This document shows, piece by piece, positions 10,370-21,309 of a stretch of 64,000 nt of DNA. Under the pieces are notes generated by a model, which saw only the letters and a program-made list of their open reading frames with translations, was not told the origin of the DNA and did not search any database. The DNA lies in contig CBDAOU010000002.1 in the NCBI GenBank assembly GCA_965198185.1, positions 310,001 through 374,000 on the forward strand. The letters run 5' to 3'. Position numbers and translations under genes: made by a program. The stretch is from JAJECS01 sp965198185. GTDB taxonomy: Bacteria; Chloroflexota; UBA11872. Each line of letters starts with the position of its first letter. The first letter of the stretch is position 1.

Positions 10370-10978
10370 GTGGTGACTGCCAAGCGTTGGCGGCCCGGCG
10401 ACCAAATCGTCGTGCGCAGCATGTGGGGCGAGAAAATCCAGATCGCCATGCCGATGACGGTGATCGCCGATACCGAGCGAATCACGGCCCTCTACCTGGC
10501 GGCCGGCAGCCCGATCAAGAACAAGAGCACCTACCGCTCGGACCACCTGCCGATCGGCGAATGGGAGACCGTCGACGACGTCTGGCGAGACGACCTGATC
10601 CGGATCAAGTACGCGGGCGACGCCCACGCGTACTACGCCATGTGGAAGGGCGACCGGTTCCATCGCTGGTACATCAATCTTGAGAGCGCCTACGAGCGCA
10701 CGCCAATCGGCCTCGACTTCACCGATCGCATCCTGGACATCGTCGTCCTGCCTGACCTGGCGGGCTGGCGGTGGAAGGACGAAGACGAGCTGGCACGGGC
10801 GGTTGCGTTGGGGCTCGTCACGCAGACCCAGGCCGATTCCTTCCATGCGGAAGGCAAACGGGCAATCGCACGGCTGGAGACCCGGCGCTCACCGTTCGCC
10901 GACGGCTGGGAAATGTGGAGTCCCGACCCGGCATGGCCAATCCCATCGCTGCCGTCGAATTGGGATCAAATCGACTAA
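10370..10978 (+). CDS. DUF402 domain protein, likely nucleotide phosphatase-like
   Basis: The 202-aa product carries the DUF402 signature WYINLESAYERTPIGLDFTD at about residues 102-121, followed by ILDIVVLPD and an acidic WKDEDEL helix start, then the helix QADSFHAEG. Characterised relatives include FomD and a staphylococcal nucleoside di/triphosphatase, which hydrolyse phosphate esters with divalent metals. The conserved Tyr, Arg, Asp and Glu positions of that motif are visible here. Start is one of two adjacent GTG codons (10370 or 10373). Two REP-like palindromes follow before uvrA. The specific substrate is not inferable. Confidence 0.8.
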   Translation: MVTAKRWRPGDQIVVRSMWGEKIQIAMPMTVIADTERITALYLAAGSPIKNKSTYRSDHLPIGEWETVDDVWRDDLIRIKYAGDAHAYYAMWKGDRFHRWYINLESAYERTPIGLDFTDRILDIVVLPDLAGWRWKDEDELARAVALGLVTQTQADSFHAEGKRAIARLETRRSPFADGWEMWSPDPAWPIPSLPSNWDQID

Positions 10979-10981
10979 TCC

Positions 10982-11010
10982 GGTGGCCCACGCTGCGCGC
11001 AGCGTGGGAG
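10982..11010. repeat. REP-like palindrome, GGTGGCCC family
   Basis: GGTGGCCCACGCTGCG then CGCAGCGTGGGAG; a perfect hairpin between the DUF402 gene and uvrA. Confidence 0.75.
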
Positions 11011-11033
11011 GCGCCCGGTCGCCCAGGCGGCCC

Positions 11034-11062
11034 GGTGGCCCAGGCTGCACGCAGCCTGGGAA
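11034..11062. repeat. REP-like palindrome, GGTGGCCC family
   Basis: A second copy in the same gap, direct orientation, with compensating changes: CCCAGGCTGC pairs with GCAGCCTGGG. The paired changes imply selection on the hairpin or on its recognition. Confidence 0.75.
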
Positions 11063-11136
11063 AGGCCCGCCTGCGTGCATCAAGCCTGCCCCGACCGCAC
11101 AGCCGAGGAACCCGGTATCGATTAAGCTAGGGGGTT

Positions 11137-14030
<2,894 letters not shown>

Positions 14031-14031
<1 letters not shown>

Positions 14032-14034
14032 GAG
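14031..14034 (+). promoter_or_regulatory. Ribosome site GGAG overlapping the uvrA stop
   Basis: GGAG begins on the last base of the uvrA stop codon. It is 1 nt from ATG 14036 but 7 nt from ATG 14042, favouring the second as the SDR start. Confidence 0.5.
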
Positions 14035-14041
14035 CATGTCC

Positions 14042-14872
14042 ATGGCTGAACCTCGAGTGGCGATCGTGACCGGCGGCGCGACCGGAATTGGCGGCGCCAT
14101 CGCCCGCCGCCTGGCCGCGGACGGCGAGCGCGTGCTCATCGCGGACATCGACGACGAGCTGTCGGCGTCGAACGTTGCGCAAATCGAGGCCGCGGGCGGC
14201 ACGGCCGCCGCGATTCACTCCGACGTGTCCCGGCATGACGACATTCGAGCGATGGTCCAGGACGCCGTCGACCGCTGGGGCCGCCTGGACATCCTGGTCA
14301 ACAACGCCTTCCCCGCCATGGAAGCGCTGCCCGGCGGCGCGGAGGAAGTCACCGAGGAGCAATGGGACTTTGGCATGTCGCTGCTGGTCAAAGCCCTGTT
14401 CCTGGGCGCCAAGTACGCCGTGCCGGAAATGCGTCGGGTCGGCGGCGGCAACATCGTCAACATCGCGTCGGTCCACGGCCTGCTGATGGCGAAGGACTTT
14501 CTGGTCTACGAAGCCGGCAAATCCGCCGCAATCGGCGTCACCAAGCAGATGGCCATCCAGCACGGCCCGGACAACATCCGCGTCAACGGCATCTGTCCCG
14601 GACATATGGTCACCGAGAACATTCAACGCGTGATGTGGGATGACAACCCAAGCGGGCTCGAGCTGGTCGCGGATCAATACCCGCTCCGCCGCGCCGGGCG
14701 ACCGGACGAGATCGCTTCGGCCGTGTCATTCCTGTGCTCCGAGGACGCCTCGTTCGTCACCGGCCACGCCCTGGTCGTCGACGGCGGACTCTCCATCCAG
14801 CTGCAGGAGAATATCGGCGTCCAGCAGGCCAACTTCATGCGCCGCCACCCCGAGACGCAGCCTCCCTACTAG
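14042..14872 (+). CDS. Short-chain dehydrogenase/reductase (SDR)
   Basis: The 276-aa product is a classical SDR: cofactor motif TGGATGIG at about residues 9-16, NNA near 92, the catalytic VYEAGK (Tyr-xxx-Lys) near 157, and the C-terminal VTGHALVVDGG. It is an NAD(P)(H)-dependent oxidoreductase. The substrate is not predictable, and FabG-like or sugar/alcohol dehydrogenases are possible. The active-site Ser is probably in IASVHGL. The stop of uvrA lies 10 nt before the chosen ATG, so the two may be co-transcribed. ATG 14036 is an alternative adding two residues but leaves too little spacing from GGAG. Confidence 0.9.
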   Translation: MAEPRVAIVTGGATGIGGAIARRLAADGERVLIADIDDELSASNVAQIEAAGGTAAAIHSDVSRHDDIRAMVQDAVDRWGRLDILVNNAFPAMEALPGGAEEVTEEQWDFGMSLLVKALFLGAKYAVPEMRRVGGGNIVNIASVHGLLMAKDFLVYEAGKSAAIGVTKQMAIQHGPDNIRVNGICPGHMVTENIQRVMWDDNPSGLELVADQYPLRRAGRPDEIASAVSFLCSEDASFVTGHALVVDGGLSIQLQENIGVQQANFMRRHPETQPPY

Positions 14873-14950
14873 GCCCAGTCCGCAGGCCATAGCCCGCGGT
14901 CCTCGACTGTCAATCCGCAGTCCCCAGATGTCATTTCGCATTTCCCACCA

Positions 14951-14976
14951 TGTCATTTCGAGCGCAGCGAGAAATC
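14951..14976. repeat. Intergenic repeat GTCATTTCGAGCG family
   Basis: GTCATTTCGAGC, GCAGCGAGAAATC: an imperfect palindrome. The same element, in a block of about 70 bp nearly identical, precedes the second lipoprotein at 16236-16262. A variant lies at 55954-55980. Confidence 0.7.
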
Positions 14977-15138
14977 TTGAGCGCTCGACCTCGGGCAACG
15001 GGATGAGGCACCGGCCGCCCGTACCTGGATGCCGGCTCACGGCTGGCATGATGGGCCGTCGGCGGGGCACAGGCGCGGGCGTCGCAACAGCGGCGGCACG
15101 ACAATTCGGAGTTGAGCCCGCTGAAGTGTGGGGCGGGG

Positions 15139-15189
15139 ATGACTGAAGCGCTTGCTCAATACATCGCCGAACGCGGGTGCGCGCCATGA
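15139..15189 (+). CDS. Leader peptide of 16 residues overlapping lipoprotein A start
   Basis: An ATG at 15139 opens the peptide MTEALAQYIAERGCAP. Its TGA (15187-15189) overlaps the ATG of the lipoprotein (15186-15188) as ATGA. The second lipoprotein unit has the equivalent peptide MPEALDQLVVECGCSP with a GTGA overlap, so 16-codon length and the residues M, EAL, Q, E, GC and P are shared between the copies. The overlap suggests translational coupling of leader and lipoprotein. Whether the peptide has its own function is unknown. No strong Shine-Dalgarno is seen; a G-rich run directly abuts the ATG. Confidence 0.45.
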   Translation: MTEALAQYIAERGCAP

Positions 15190-16070
15190 AATCCCGCAAG
15201 CCCTCGGTGGCGGTGCTCGTTGGGCTGCTCCTCGCGGCGGTCCTTCTCGGCGGCGCGGCCTGTGGGGACGCGACCGAGGAGGCGGCGCCCGCCGCGCCGT
15301 CCCCGGCTGCCACGGCGCCCACGCAGACCGCCGCACTCACCCCGGAGCCAACCGCGCCCCCGGCTCCGACGCCTGCCCCCGAGCCAACCCCAACGCCCAC
15401 CGCGATTCCGACTCGGACCCCGACCCCCGCGCCGGATTCGAGGCCGACGGAATACGTCGTCCGGCCCGGCGACACTCTCCGCTCAATCGCAGAGCGATTC
15501 GGTATCTCGATCGAATGCTTGGCTGAGGCAAACCAGGTCGAAGATTCCGACGGCATGCTCCCTTCTGGCTTGCCGATACGGATTCCGGCACCCGATGAGT
15601 GCGCTGCGGACGGTCCTGCTACGCCCGCGCCGACGTCGACCCTGACCGCTACGCCTGAGCCCTGCCCGACAGCTGTGGAGGCGGTCTACCTGCGGGGCTT
15701 GGGCAATGCGGTGTCGGGCATTGACGAGGCGACATTTAATCTCCAACGGCTATTCATACGCCTTGAGAATGACCCGCAGATAGTCTTCACCGACCGTTTT
15801 ATTCGCGAATTCGCTGCCGTGGCGGCGGTTGCCAAGGACGAGGCACAGAAGATCCTGGACCTCACCCCACCGAAGTCGATCCTGACCTCCTCGGGGTTTC
15901 ATCACACGGCCACGAGCCTGGCCCGCGCGACGATCTACAGCATGAAGCACTTTTCGGACGGCTTCGACAAGCTAGACATCGGCGAATTCGAACAGGGTGT
16001 GTACATGCTGGAGAGCCTTGAATATGACTTGCCGCTGGTGCGCGACGGGATCGACGGGTTCTGCGAGTGA
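15186..16070 (+). CDS. LysM-containing lipoprotein (paralog A)
   Basis: The 294-aa product begins with a lipoprotein signal (MKSRKPSVAVLVG, hydrophobic run, then GGAAC at about residue 30). A Pro/Thr-rich linker follows (about 35-85). Next is a LysM domain at about 88-138 with YVVRPGDTLRSIAERFGIS and a second half ending RIPAPDEC. LysM binds peptidoglycan or related GlcNAc polymers, so attachment at the cell envelope is likely. The C-terminal domain (about 160-294) is helical, starts with CPTAVEA, ends in FCE, and is related to that of paralog B. GTG 15177 is an alternative start, but ATG 15186 fits the conserved leader overlap. Confidence 0.8.
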   Translation: MKSRKPSVAVLVGLLLAAVLLGGAACGDATEEAAPAAPSPAATAPTQTAALTPEPTAPPAPTPAPEPTPTPTAIPTRTPTPAPDSRPTEYVVRPGDTLRSIAERFGISIECLAEANQVEDSDGMLPSGLPIRIPAPDECAADGPATPAPTSTLTATPEPCPTAVEAVYLRGLGNAVSGIDEATFNLQRLFIRLENDPQIVFTDRFIREFAAVAAVAKDEAQKILDLTPPKSILTSSGFHHTATSLARATIYSMKHFSDGFDKLDIGEFEQGVYMLESLEYDLPLVRDGIDGFCE

Positions 16071-16235
16071 TGTGCACCGAACGTCCAGCCCAGCGCGTCC
16101 GCCCATTCCGCCACTGCTGTTCCGGCAAGCTCACAGCTATTGATCGCGCCAGCCGGGGTTCGTCCGGCCCTGGATCTACGGGCGGCCCTCAGCTGGCAAT
16201 TCGCAGCCCCCACCTGTCATTTCGCACTCCCCACC

Positions 16236-16262
16236 TGTCATTTCGAGCGCAGCGAGAAATCT
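16236..16262. repeat. Intergenic repeat GTCATTTCGAGCG family
   Basis: Second copy of the element at 14951-14976, inside a duplicated upstream block. The gap 16071-16424 otherwise holds degenerate palindromes (GGATGCCGGC type) and no gene. Confidence 0.7.
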
Positions 16263-16424
16263 AGAGCGCTCGACCTCAGGCGCCGGGGCTGAATCACCAT
16301 CCGCCCGCACCTGGATGCCGGCACAAGGCCGGCCTGACTCGCTGACGCCAGGGCATGTTCGGGGGCGTTTGAGCAATGGTGGTGAGACAATCGTCAATTG
16401 GACCCGCGGGGCTGCGAGGCGGGG

Positions 16425-16475
16425 ATGCCTGAAGCGCTAGATCAACTCGTCGTCGAATGCGGCTGCTCGCCGTGA
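16425..16475 (+). CDS. Leader peptide of 16 residues overlapping lipoprotein B start
   Basis: ATG 16425 opens MPEALDQLVVECGCSP, ending TGA 16473-16475, which overlaps the lipoprotein GTG at 16472 (GTGA). It matches the leader of unit A in length and in M-x-EAL-x-Q and GC-x-P. Both DNA and peptide are diverged, yet the frame is open in both copies. Confidence 0.45.
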   Translation: MPEALDQLVVECGCSP

Positions 16476-17905
16476 CGGCCCGCAAGTCCGTAGTGCGGAT
16501 GCTTGTCGCGCTGCTCCTTGGCGCGGTCCTCCTCGGGGCCGGCGGCGCGACGTGTGGCGACGCGACCGGGGAGCCGGAGCCCCCGCCGACCAATGCCGTG
16601 GCGCCCTCCGCGACCGTCACGGCGCCAAGTCCGACCGCCACGCCCTCCCCGACGCCGCGCCCTACCGCCACGCCCCGCCCGACCTTCACCCTCTCCGGGA
16701 CCGGCTCGGGAGCGCACGAGATCATGCTCCCGGAGGGATCGTGGACGGTGCACACGGAGGTATTGACCAAGAACACTTGCCTGCGTGATCCCTGTCCCAT
16801 CGAGTATTTCACGGTGCAAGCGGGTCACGCAGACCCTAATCATCAGGGACGTTTCACGCCGATCGACCTGCAAATACGCCATCTGTCGATGGGTGAGGGT
16901 GGGGAGATGTTGTATGTGGACGCGAGGCGCGTTTGGGTCGGGCGTCTTGGCGACATCGAGTCCGGGACGCAGCGCCTGGTAATCGGGGCGGAGCCAAACA
17001 CCAAGTGGACGCTGACCTTTGAGGATCACGGCGGCCCCTTTCCACCCCCGCCTCTCGCTGGTGCGGCCGGCGAGTCTTTTGCTGTCTCCGGCACCGGCCC
17101 AGCAAGGCGCGAGATCATCCTGGCCGACGGCACCTGGAGAGTGGTCGTGGACATTTCGAAGAATTCTCACCACTGCGACGATCCCGGGGGTCGCTGCGTC
17201 CCAGCGCGTATGTGGATAGACCTAACGTCCCTGGACCACGATCGGCTTGAGAGTTTGATGCATAGGGTGGCCAGCGACTGGTCGGGGCGCGTTCCCCTGG
17301 TCGTCAGCGATAGGCATCACATCCCGCCCGGGCCGGTGCTCGTACGCGTCAACGTGATGCCGACGGCCAAGTGGACGCTGACCTTCGTGGTCGACGGCGA
17401 CCCCATCCCGGCGCTGCGACCCATCCCGACGACTACCCCGACGTTGGGCTCGGCGCCGACGCCAATGCCGCTCGTCCCGCCGACGATTGCCGAGATTCAA
17501 ACGGAGATGCCGTGTCTCACCACGGCGGAGGCCGCCTATACGCACGCGGTCCTCGTCGAGCTTGCTACGGCTCAGGAGCGATACGCCGCGCTCGGTGAGC
17601 TGGTCGAGCCTGTCAAGGCGGACCCTCGCGCACCCTGGGACAGAGTGGTGGACGACCTGGTTGCCGCGACGCGATCCTCCCTGCAGCACGCGCTGGCCGT
17701 CGCGCGGCCGGCCTCGATCTTCGCAGAGGAGATGCACGAGGCGGTGGTGGCCGTGGTCGATTCGTTCTTGGTCCTCGTCGACCTCCACGAGCGTGCCTTG
17801 GGATGGCGCAGCTTCGACCACCTCGCGAACGTTCCTCGGAACCAGATCGTATATGCCGCGAATCTTGAGGAACTGGGCACGCTGCTCGCCGAGGTCTGCG
17901 AGTGA
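16472..17905 (+). CDS. Lipoprotein with duplicated beta domain (paralog B)
   Basis: The 477-aa product has a lipoprotein signal (hydrophobic run then GAGGATC at about residue 28) and a Pro/Thr linker. Two related beta domains follow, at about 70-190 and 205-310. Each opens with F(T/A)(L/V)SGTG and (E/R)EI(M/I)L and closes with KWTLTF. A second linker leads to a helical C-terminal domain starting CLTTAEAAY and ending VCE, related to that of paralog A. No LysM is present, so A and B share signal and tail but differ in the middle. Function is unknown; an envelope ligand-binding role is inferred. GTG 16472 is chosen by the leader overlap; ATG 16457 in the same frame is an alternative. Confidence 0.75.
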   Translation: MTARKSVVRMLVALLLGAVLLGAGGATCGDATGEPEPPPTNAVAPSATVTAPSPTATPSPTPRPTATPRPTFTLSGTGSGAHEIMLPEGSWTVHTEVLTKNTCLRDPCPIEYFTVQAGHADPNHQGRFTPIDLQIRHLSMGEGGEMLYVDARRVWVGRLGDIESGTQRLVIGAEPNTKWTLTFEDHGGPFPPPPLAGAAGESFAVSGTGPARREIILADGTWRVVVDISKNSHHCDDPGGRCVPARMWIDLTSLDHDRLESLMHRVASDWSGRVPLVVSDRHHIPPGPVLVRVNVMPTAKWTLTFVVDGDPIPALRPIPTTTPTLGSAPTPMPLVPPTIAEIQTEMPCLTTAEAAYTHAVLVELATAQERYAALGELVEPVKADPRAPWDRVVDDLVAATRSSLQHALAVARPASIFAEEMHEAVVAVVDSFLVLVDLHERALGWRSFDHLANVPRNQIVYAANLEELGTLLAEVCE

Positions 17906-17939
17906 CGCCTGTGGCGGATGGGACGCGATTTACAGCACC

Positions 17940-18244
17940 GTGAGGTCTCGCAAAGTCCCCGCCGGAGTGCTCGTCGGGCTGCTCCTCGGCGTGATCCTCA
18001 TCGGGGCCGGCGCGGCCTGTGGGGATGCGCCGCGGGAGCCGGCGACCGTCGCGCTGTCCCCTACCGTCAGCGCGACCGCCTCACCGACCCCGACCCTGAC
18101 CCCGAGCCAACTTCGACCGCGACGCCAACACCAACCTCAACCCCGACACTGACACCGACTCCATCGCCGGTCCCGACTCCCACTCCAATGCCTGCCCCTG
18201 TCCCCACTGCAACGACGGTCCCGACGCCGACGTCCGCCCCGTAG
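17940..18244 (+). pseudogene. Truncated, frameshifted third lipoprotein (paralog C)
   Basis: GTG 17940 opens a signal nearly identical in pattern to paralogs A and B (RSRKVPAGVLVGLLLG, then GAGAACGD), and its GTGA context again overlaps a TGA. A Pro/Thr linker begins, but near 18105 one base appears lost. The repetitive linker PTPTSTPTLTPTPSP continues in another frame to TAG 18244, with no folded domain after it. It is therefore a signal-plus-linker remnant, probably a decayed or unfinished duplicate. Without the frameshift it would still lack the C-terminal Cys-bounded domain. Confidence 0.6.
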
Positions 18245-18353
18245 CGGTGGCAGCTTCCCCGCGCTCGCTCGGCATGACTGGGTGGCGGTCGGAAAGATTG
18301 CGGACGGTCCTCCACGCAGTCAGCGTTGGCGAAGTCGAGATTTTGGGGTCTGC

Positions 18354-19563
18354 TTAGCGGGCCCGGGCGGGTCCAGCCGCCCGAACCCGCGCCGCCAGCG
18401 GCAGCGCCGCCAGCCCCACCACCATGGCCGCCGCACCTACATAGAACGCCGCCGCTAGAGCTGTTTCCGCGGTTGCAAAGACCACGGCCGCCCCTATCAC
18501 TGCCCCTGTGGAATAGGCCGTGCCGTCCAGCACCATCACCCGGCTCAGCGACCCCGACGGCGCCACGTCGCCGCAGAGGCTCACCGCCATGGTGTTGATG
18601 CCCCACATCGCCACGGCCCAGACGGTGGCGACCACCAGCAATCCCGACACGCTGTCCACGAATCCAAACGCGGCGGTGGCCGGCACGGCCAGCACCAGGG
18701 TTCCGGCCAGCACGGTGCGCCGGCCCAACCGGTCTGAAAGCCGTCCGATCGCCAAGCTGGGCCACGGCGCCACCGACTGACGCGACCAGCGTCATAGCGC
18801 CGACCGCCCGCAGGTCACCGCCCACCTCCACCACTCGCGGCCCGGCCAGCAGCACCATGGCCGCATAGGCAACCGTCGACGCGATCCGAACGACCAGGAC
18901 GGCGGCCACGGCCCGGGAGCGCGCCAGGCGAACGAAGCCGATGCCTGGTGGGAACTGCAACGTCCGCACCGGCGTGGACCGCGGCAAGGCCCCGAGCGTG
19001 AGCGCCAGCGCAGCCGCGAGTGCCGTTCCCGCTCCAATGGCGAACACGCGAAAGCCGAAGGCTTCCGCCACGAAGCCCTGAGCTACGCCTGCAATTCCGG
19101 GAACCAGGACCACCACGAACCCAATGGCGCCAACCGCGGCCCCGCGCCGGGACGGCGGCGCGATCTCGATGACGTAGGTTTGCAGCCCCGCCCAGAAATA
19201 GGCCATGGCCAAGCCCGCGACAGGGGCGGCCGCGATCACCCAGGCGACGTCCGGAGTGACGACCAGCACCACCATCAGGGCCGTCATGCCGGCGAGGCCG
19301 AGCGCGTGCACGCCGCGGCTTTCGAGCCGGGTGACCCAGCGGCCCGTGATCGTGGCGCCGAAGGCGCGCGCCAGGTGCATCGTGCCGATGACCAGCGCGG
19401 CGCCCGCGATGCCGCCGCCAAGCTGCTCGCGCACCAGCAGCGACATGAAGTACGACGTCGGCAGCCACCCCGCCACGCCCAAGGCCGCCACGAGCGCAAA
19501 AGTCGCGAAGCCGCGAGTGCGTAGACTGACGGACTCGGGCGCGACGCGCTCGCTGGCTGGCAT
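18354..19563 (-). pseudogene. Major facilitator superfamily transporter, one frameshift
   Basis: From ATG 19563 leftward the product has about 12 hydrophobic helices. MFS-like loops occur, with Arg-rich turns such as GRWVTRLESRG after helix 2 and RLSDRLGRRTV after helix 8. One extra base near 18770 (GGTGGCGCC where VASVGAPWPSLA is expected) moves the second half to another frame, ending in TAA 18354. The MFS motif-A-like sequence resumes immediately after the shift, so the whole gene is readable once corrected. The substrate is unknown. The neighbouring siroheme-type gene is divergent with about 90 bp between. Confidence 0.7.
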
Positions 19564-19677
19564 CGGGTGACGGTACCAAGGCCCCGGCAACCGAAGGATC
19601 AACACATGGTCGGCGCTGCGTCTCCGGCGGTTGTCCGCGGATGGCTGCCGTGAGCGATTCTGCGCGCGTACCTGCCC

Positions 19678-20247
19678 GTGGTCCTCAACATGCAGGGGCG
19701 CACGGCGCTGATCGTGGGCGGCGGCGCGGCGGCGGCGGACAAGGCGGCGTACCTGGCCGACTTCGGCGTCCGTCCGACGGTGCTGGCCGAGCCGGACGCC
19801 ACCATTGATGAAGGGCTCCAGGCGCTCGTTGACGAGGGACAAGCGGACCTGCGGCGCGAGCCCTACGACCCATCCCACCTTGAAGGACATGCGCTCGTGA
19901 TCATCGCCACTGGCGACCGCGCCCGTGATCGAACCATCGCCGAGGACGCCCGCCGCCGCGGGGCGATCGTCAACGTCGTGGACGACCCCGACGCTTGCGA
20001 TGTCTTCGCCGTCGGCTATGTCCGCCGCGGCCCCGTGGCCGTGGCGGTCAGCACCGGCGGCCGCAGTCCGGCGTTCACGGCGGCGCTGCGCGAGCACCTC
20101 GACGACGTGCTCGGATCCGCAATCGAAGAGCACCTGGAGCACTACGTGCGCTGGCGCGAGCGCGTGCGCGGCGCGGTGTCGGGCTTCGGATCGCGCGAGC
20201 GACTCTGGCGCGAGCTGCGCGCCGCCGGGCTGTACGACGTGCGCTAA
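19678..20247 (+). CDS. Precorrin-2 dehydrogenase/sirohydrochlorin ferrochelatase-like (CysG N-terminal/Met8/SirC)
   Basis: The roughly 190-aa product has the nucleotide-binding GGGAAAADKA at about residues 14-23, then ATGDRARDRTIAEDARRRGAIVNVVDDP and a second half with VAVSTGGRSPAFTAALREHLD. These are hallmarks of the Met8/SirC family, which oxidises precorrin-2 to sirohydrochlorin with NAD+. Family members start a few residues before the first strand. The frame is open back to a TGA at 19651, offering ATT 19657 and CTG 19660 as non-standard starts that would add ILRAYLP. GTG 19678 is the first ordinary start. No other siroheme or heme genes are adjacent. Confidence 0.85.
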   Translation: MVLNMQGRTALIVGGGAAAADKAAYLADFGVRPTVLAEPDATIDEGLQALVDEGQADLRREPYDPSHLEGHALVIIATGDRARDRTIAEDARRRGAIVNVVDDPDACDVFAVGYVRRGPVAVAVSTGGRSPAFTAALREHLDDVLGSAIEEHLEHYVRWRERVRGAVSGFGSRERLWRELRAAGLYDVR

Positions 20248-21023
20248 ACGAGGGCGCCGAGGCTGCGGGCCGGCTCGTCGACGACGCCATTGCCCGCACC
20301 GCAACGCCGAATCGGATCGCTAGCTGTACGACAACAGACCGCGGCCCTGACGTAGCGGGACCATCAACGAGTCGTGTCTGTAGCGTGCGTCCCGGGCGGC
20401 CGCCGCGGCGTCGGGTGGTCGACGCTGCGGCGCTCGCCACGCGGCGACGCACCAGCCCCGGCGCCTGGGACGCGGCTGGCGACGAGGCGTGCTCGGCAGT
20501 GGCGCGGCGGCCGCGTCACGCGCCGCTGGGCGTTGTTGAAGGGCGGCGCGACCCGCCTCGACCGTCGGCGGCAAGTGTGGCTGGTCTGCGGCGGGCGTTC
20601 GCGGTCCCTCGGCGCCGGCGTGCGCGCGCGCGCCGACACCAAGAAGCGCTGCGCGTGACCCGCAGCCCGCGCGCCGGCTGTCGAGGCCACGTGGCCGTCG
20701 ACGGACCACGCCGCGGCTGGACGCGCCGCACCCAGGGCGCGGCGGATCGCGCCGAGCGACGCCTGGCGGCGAACTGCGCGGCGCCGCCTGGCACCTTTGT
20801 ACGACAGAGGCGGGGCGACGCATGCTAGATCAGGGCGCGCCCGGCCGTCGCCGATGGGCAGCGACCGCACGGGGCCCTCATCGGCTGGCTGCGGTGGACG
20901 ACGCCATTCCGGTCCCGAGCGCGGATGGCCTTCCGCAACGCCGACATCGGATCGTAGCCCAAGATCACGGCAACAGACCGCGCCTTCATCCGGCGCCTGA
21001 GCCGGCGGCATCAGGGAGTCGGT

Positions 21024-21049
21024 GTAGGGGCGCCCCTTGTGGGTGCCCG
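21024..21049. repeat. GTAGGGGC repeat family copy
   Basis: GTGTAGGGGCGCCCC then TTGTGGGTGCCC: a member of the palindromic family clustered around the RAYT gene at 56.7-57.7 kb. Confidence 0.65.
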
Positions 21050-21133
21050 GTCCGGGCGGCCGAGCGGACAGGGGCGGATGTAGGAGCGCACTCAGCCTAG
21101 CGGATAGGCCTGCTCTGCCCACCGTGGCCCGGC

Positions 21134-21170
21134 TCCCTCTCCCCACCGAGGGAGAGGGTTGGGGTGAGGG
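21134..21170. repeat. CCCTCTCCC palindrome
   Basis: CTCCCTCTCCCC, ACCGAG, GGAGAGGG then TTGGGGTGAGGG. The related copy is at 54494-54528. Confidence 0.65.
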
Positions 21171-21309
21171 GGTCACCCAAAGGAGAACGCCTCCCACAAC
21201 CCCGCCCGCCGGCAGGCACATCGCTTGTCCCCGTGCGCGGGGATGAGACGACTGTAGGTGCGGTTCGCGAACCGCCCCTATCCCCGCAAGCCTGGCGCGA
21301 CGGCCGTGG

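Larger units (their letters stand above)
20248..21309. other. Gene-free 1.06-kb stretch built of diverged repeats
   Basis: No reading frame here looks like protein. A segment at about 20268-20400 is echoed at about 20880-21050: both contain GACGACGCCATT, GCAACGCCGA, CGGATCG with TAGC, and GCAACAGACCGCG-like blocks. A CG alternation (GTGCGCGCGCGCGCCG) lies near 20620. GTAGGGGC and CCCTCTCC repeat elements occur at 21024-21049 and 21134-21170, and an inverted repeat (GCGGTTCGCGAACCGC) near 21258. I looked for RNase P and tmRNA signature blocks and saw none. Confidence 0.5.

Noticed and set aside
18067..20304. 745-codon minus-strand frame covering the MFS region
   Set aside because: Only the central part is MFS sequence. 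The upstream part is antisense to the siroheme-type gene, and the downstream part is antisense to the lipoprotein linker.
20600..20640. CG-alternating run as a possible Z-DNA or origin element
   Set aside because: Short, in a very GC-rich context, with no DnaA-box-like sites nearby.
20364..21221. 285-codon minus-strand frame in the gene-free block
   Set aside because: Arg/Pro-rich composition, reads through known repeat elements, no ribosome site and no recognisable motif.
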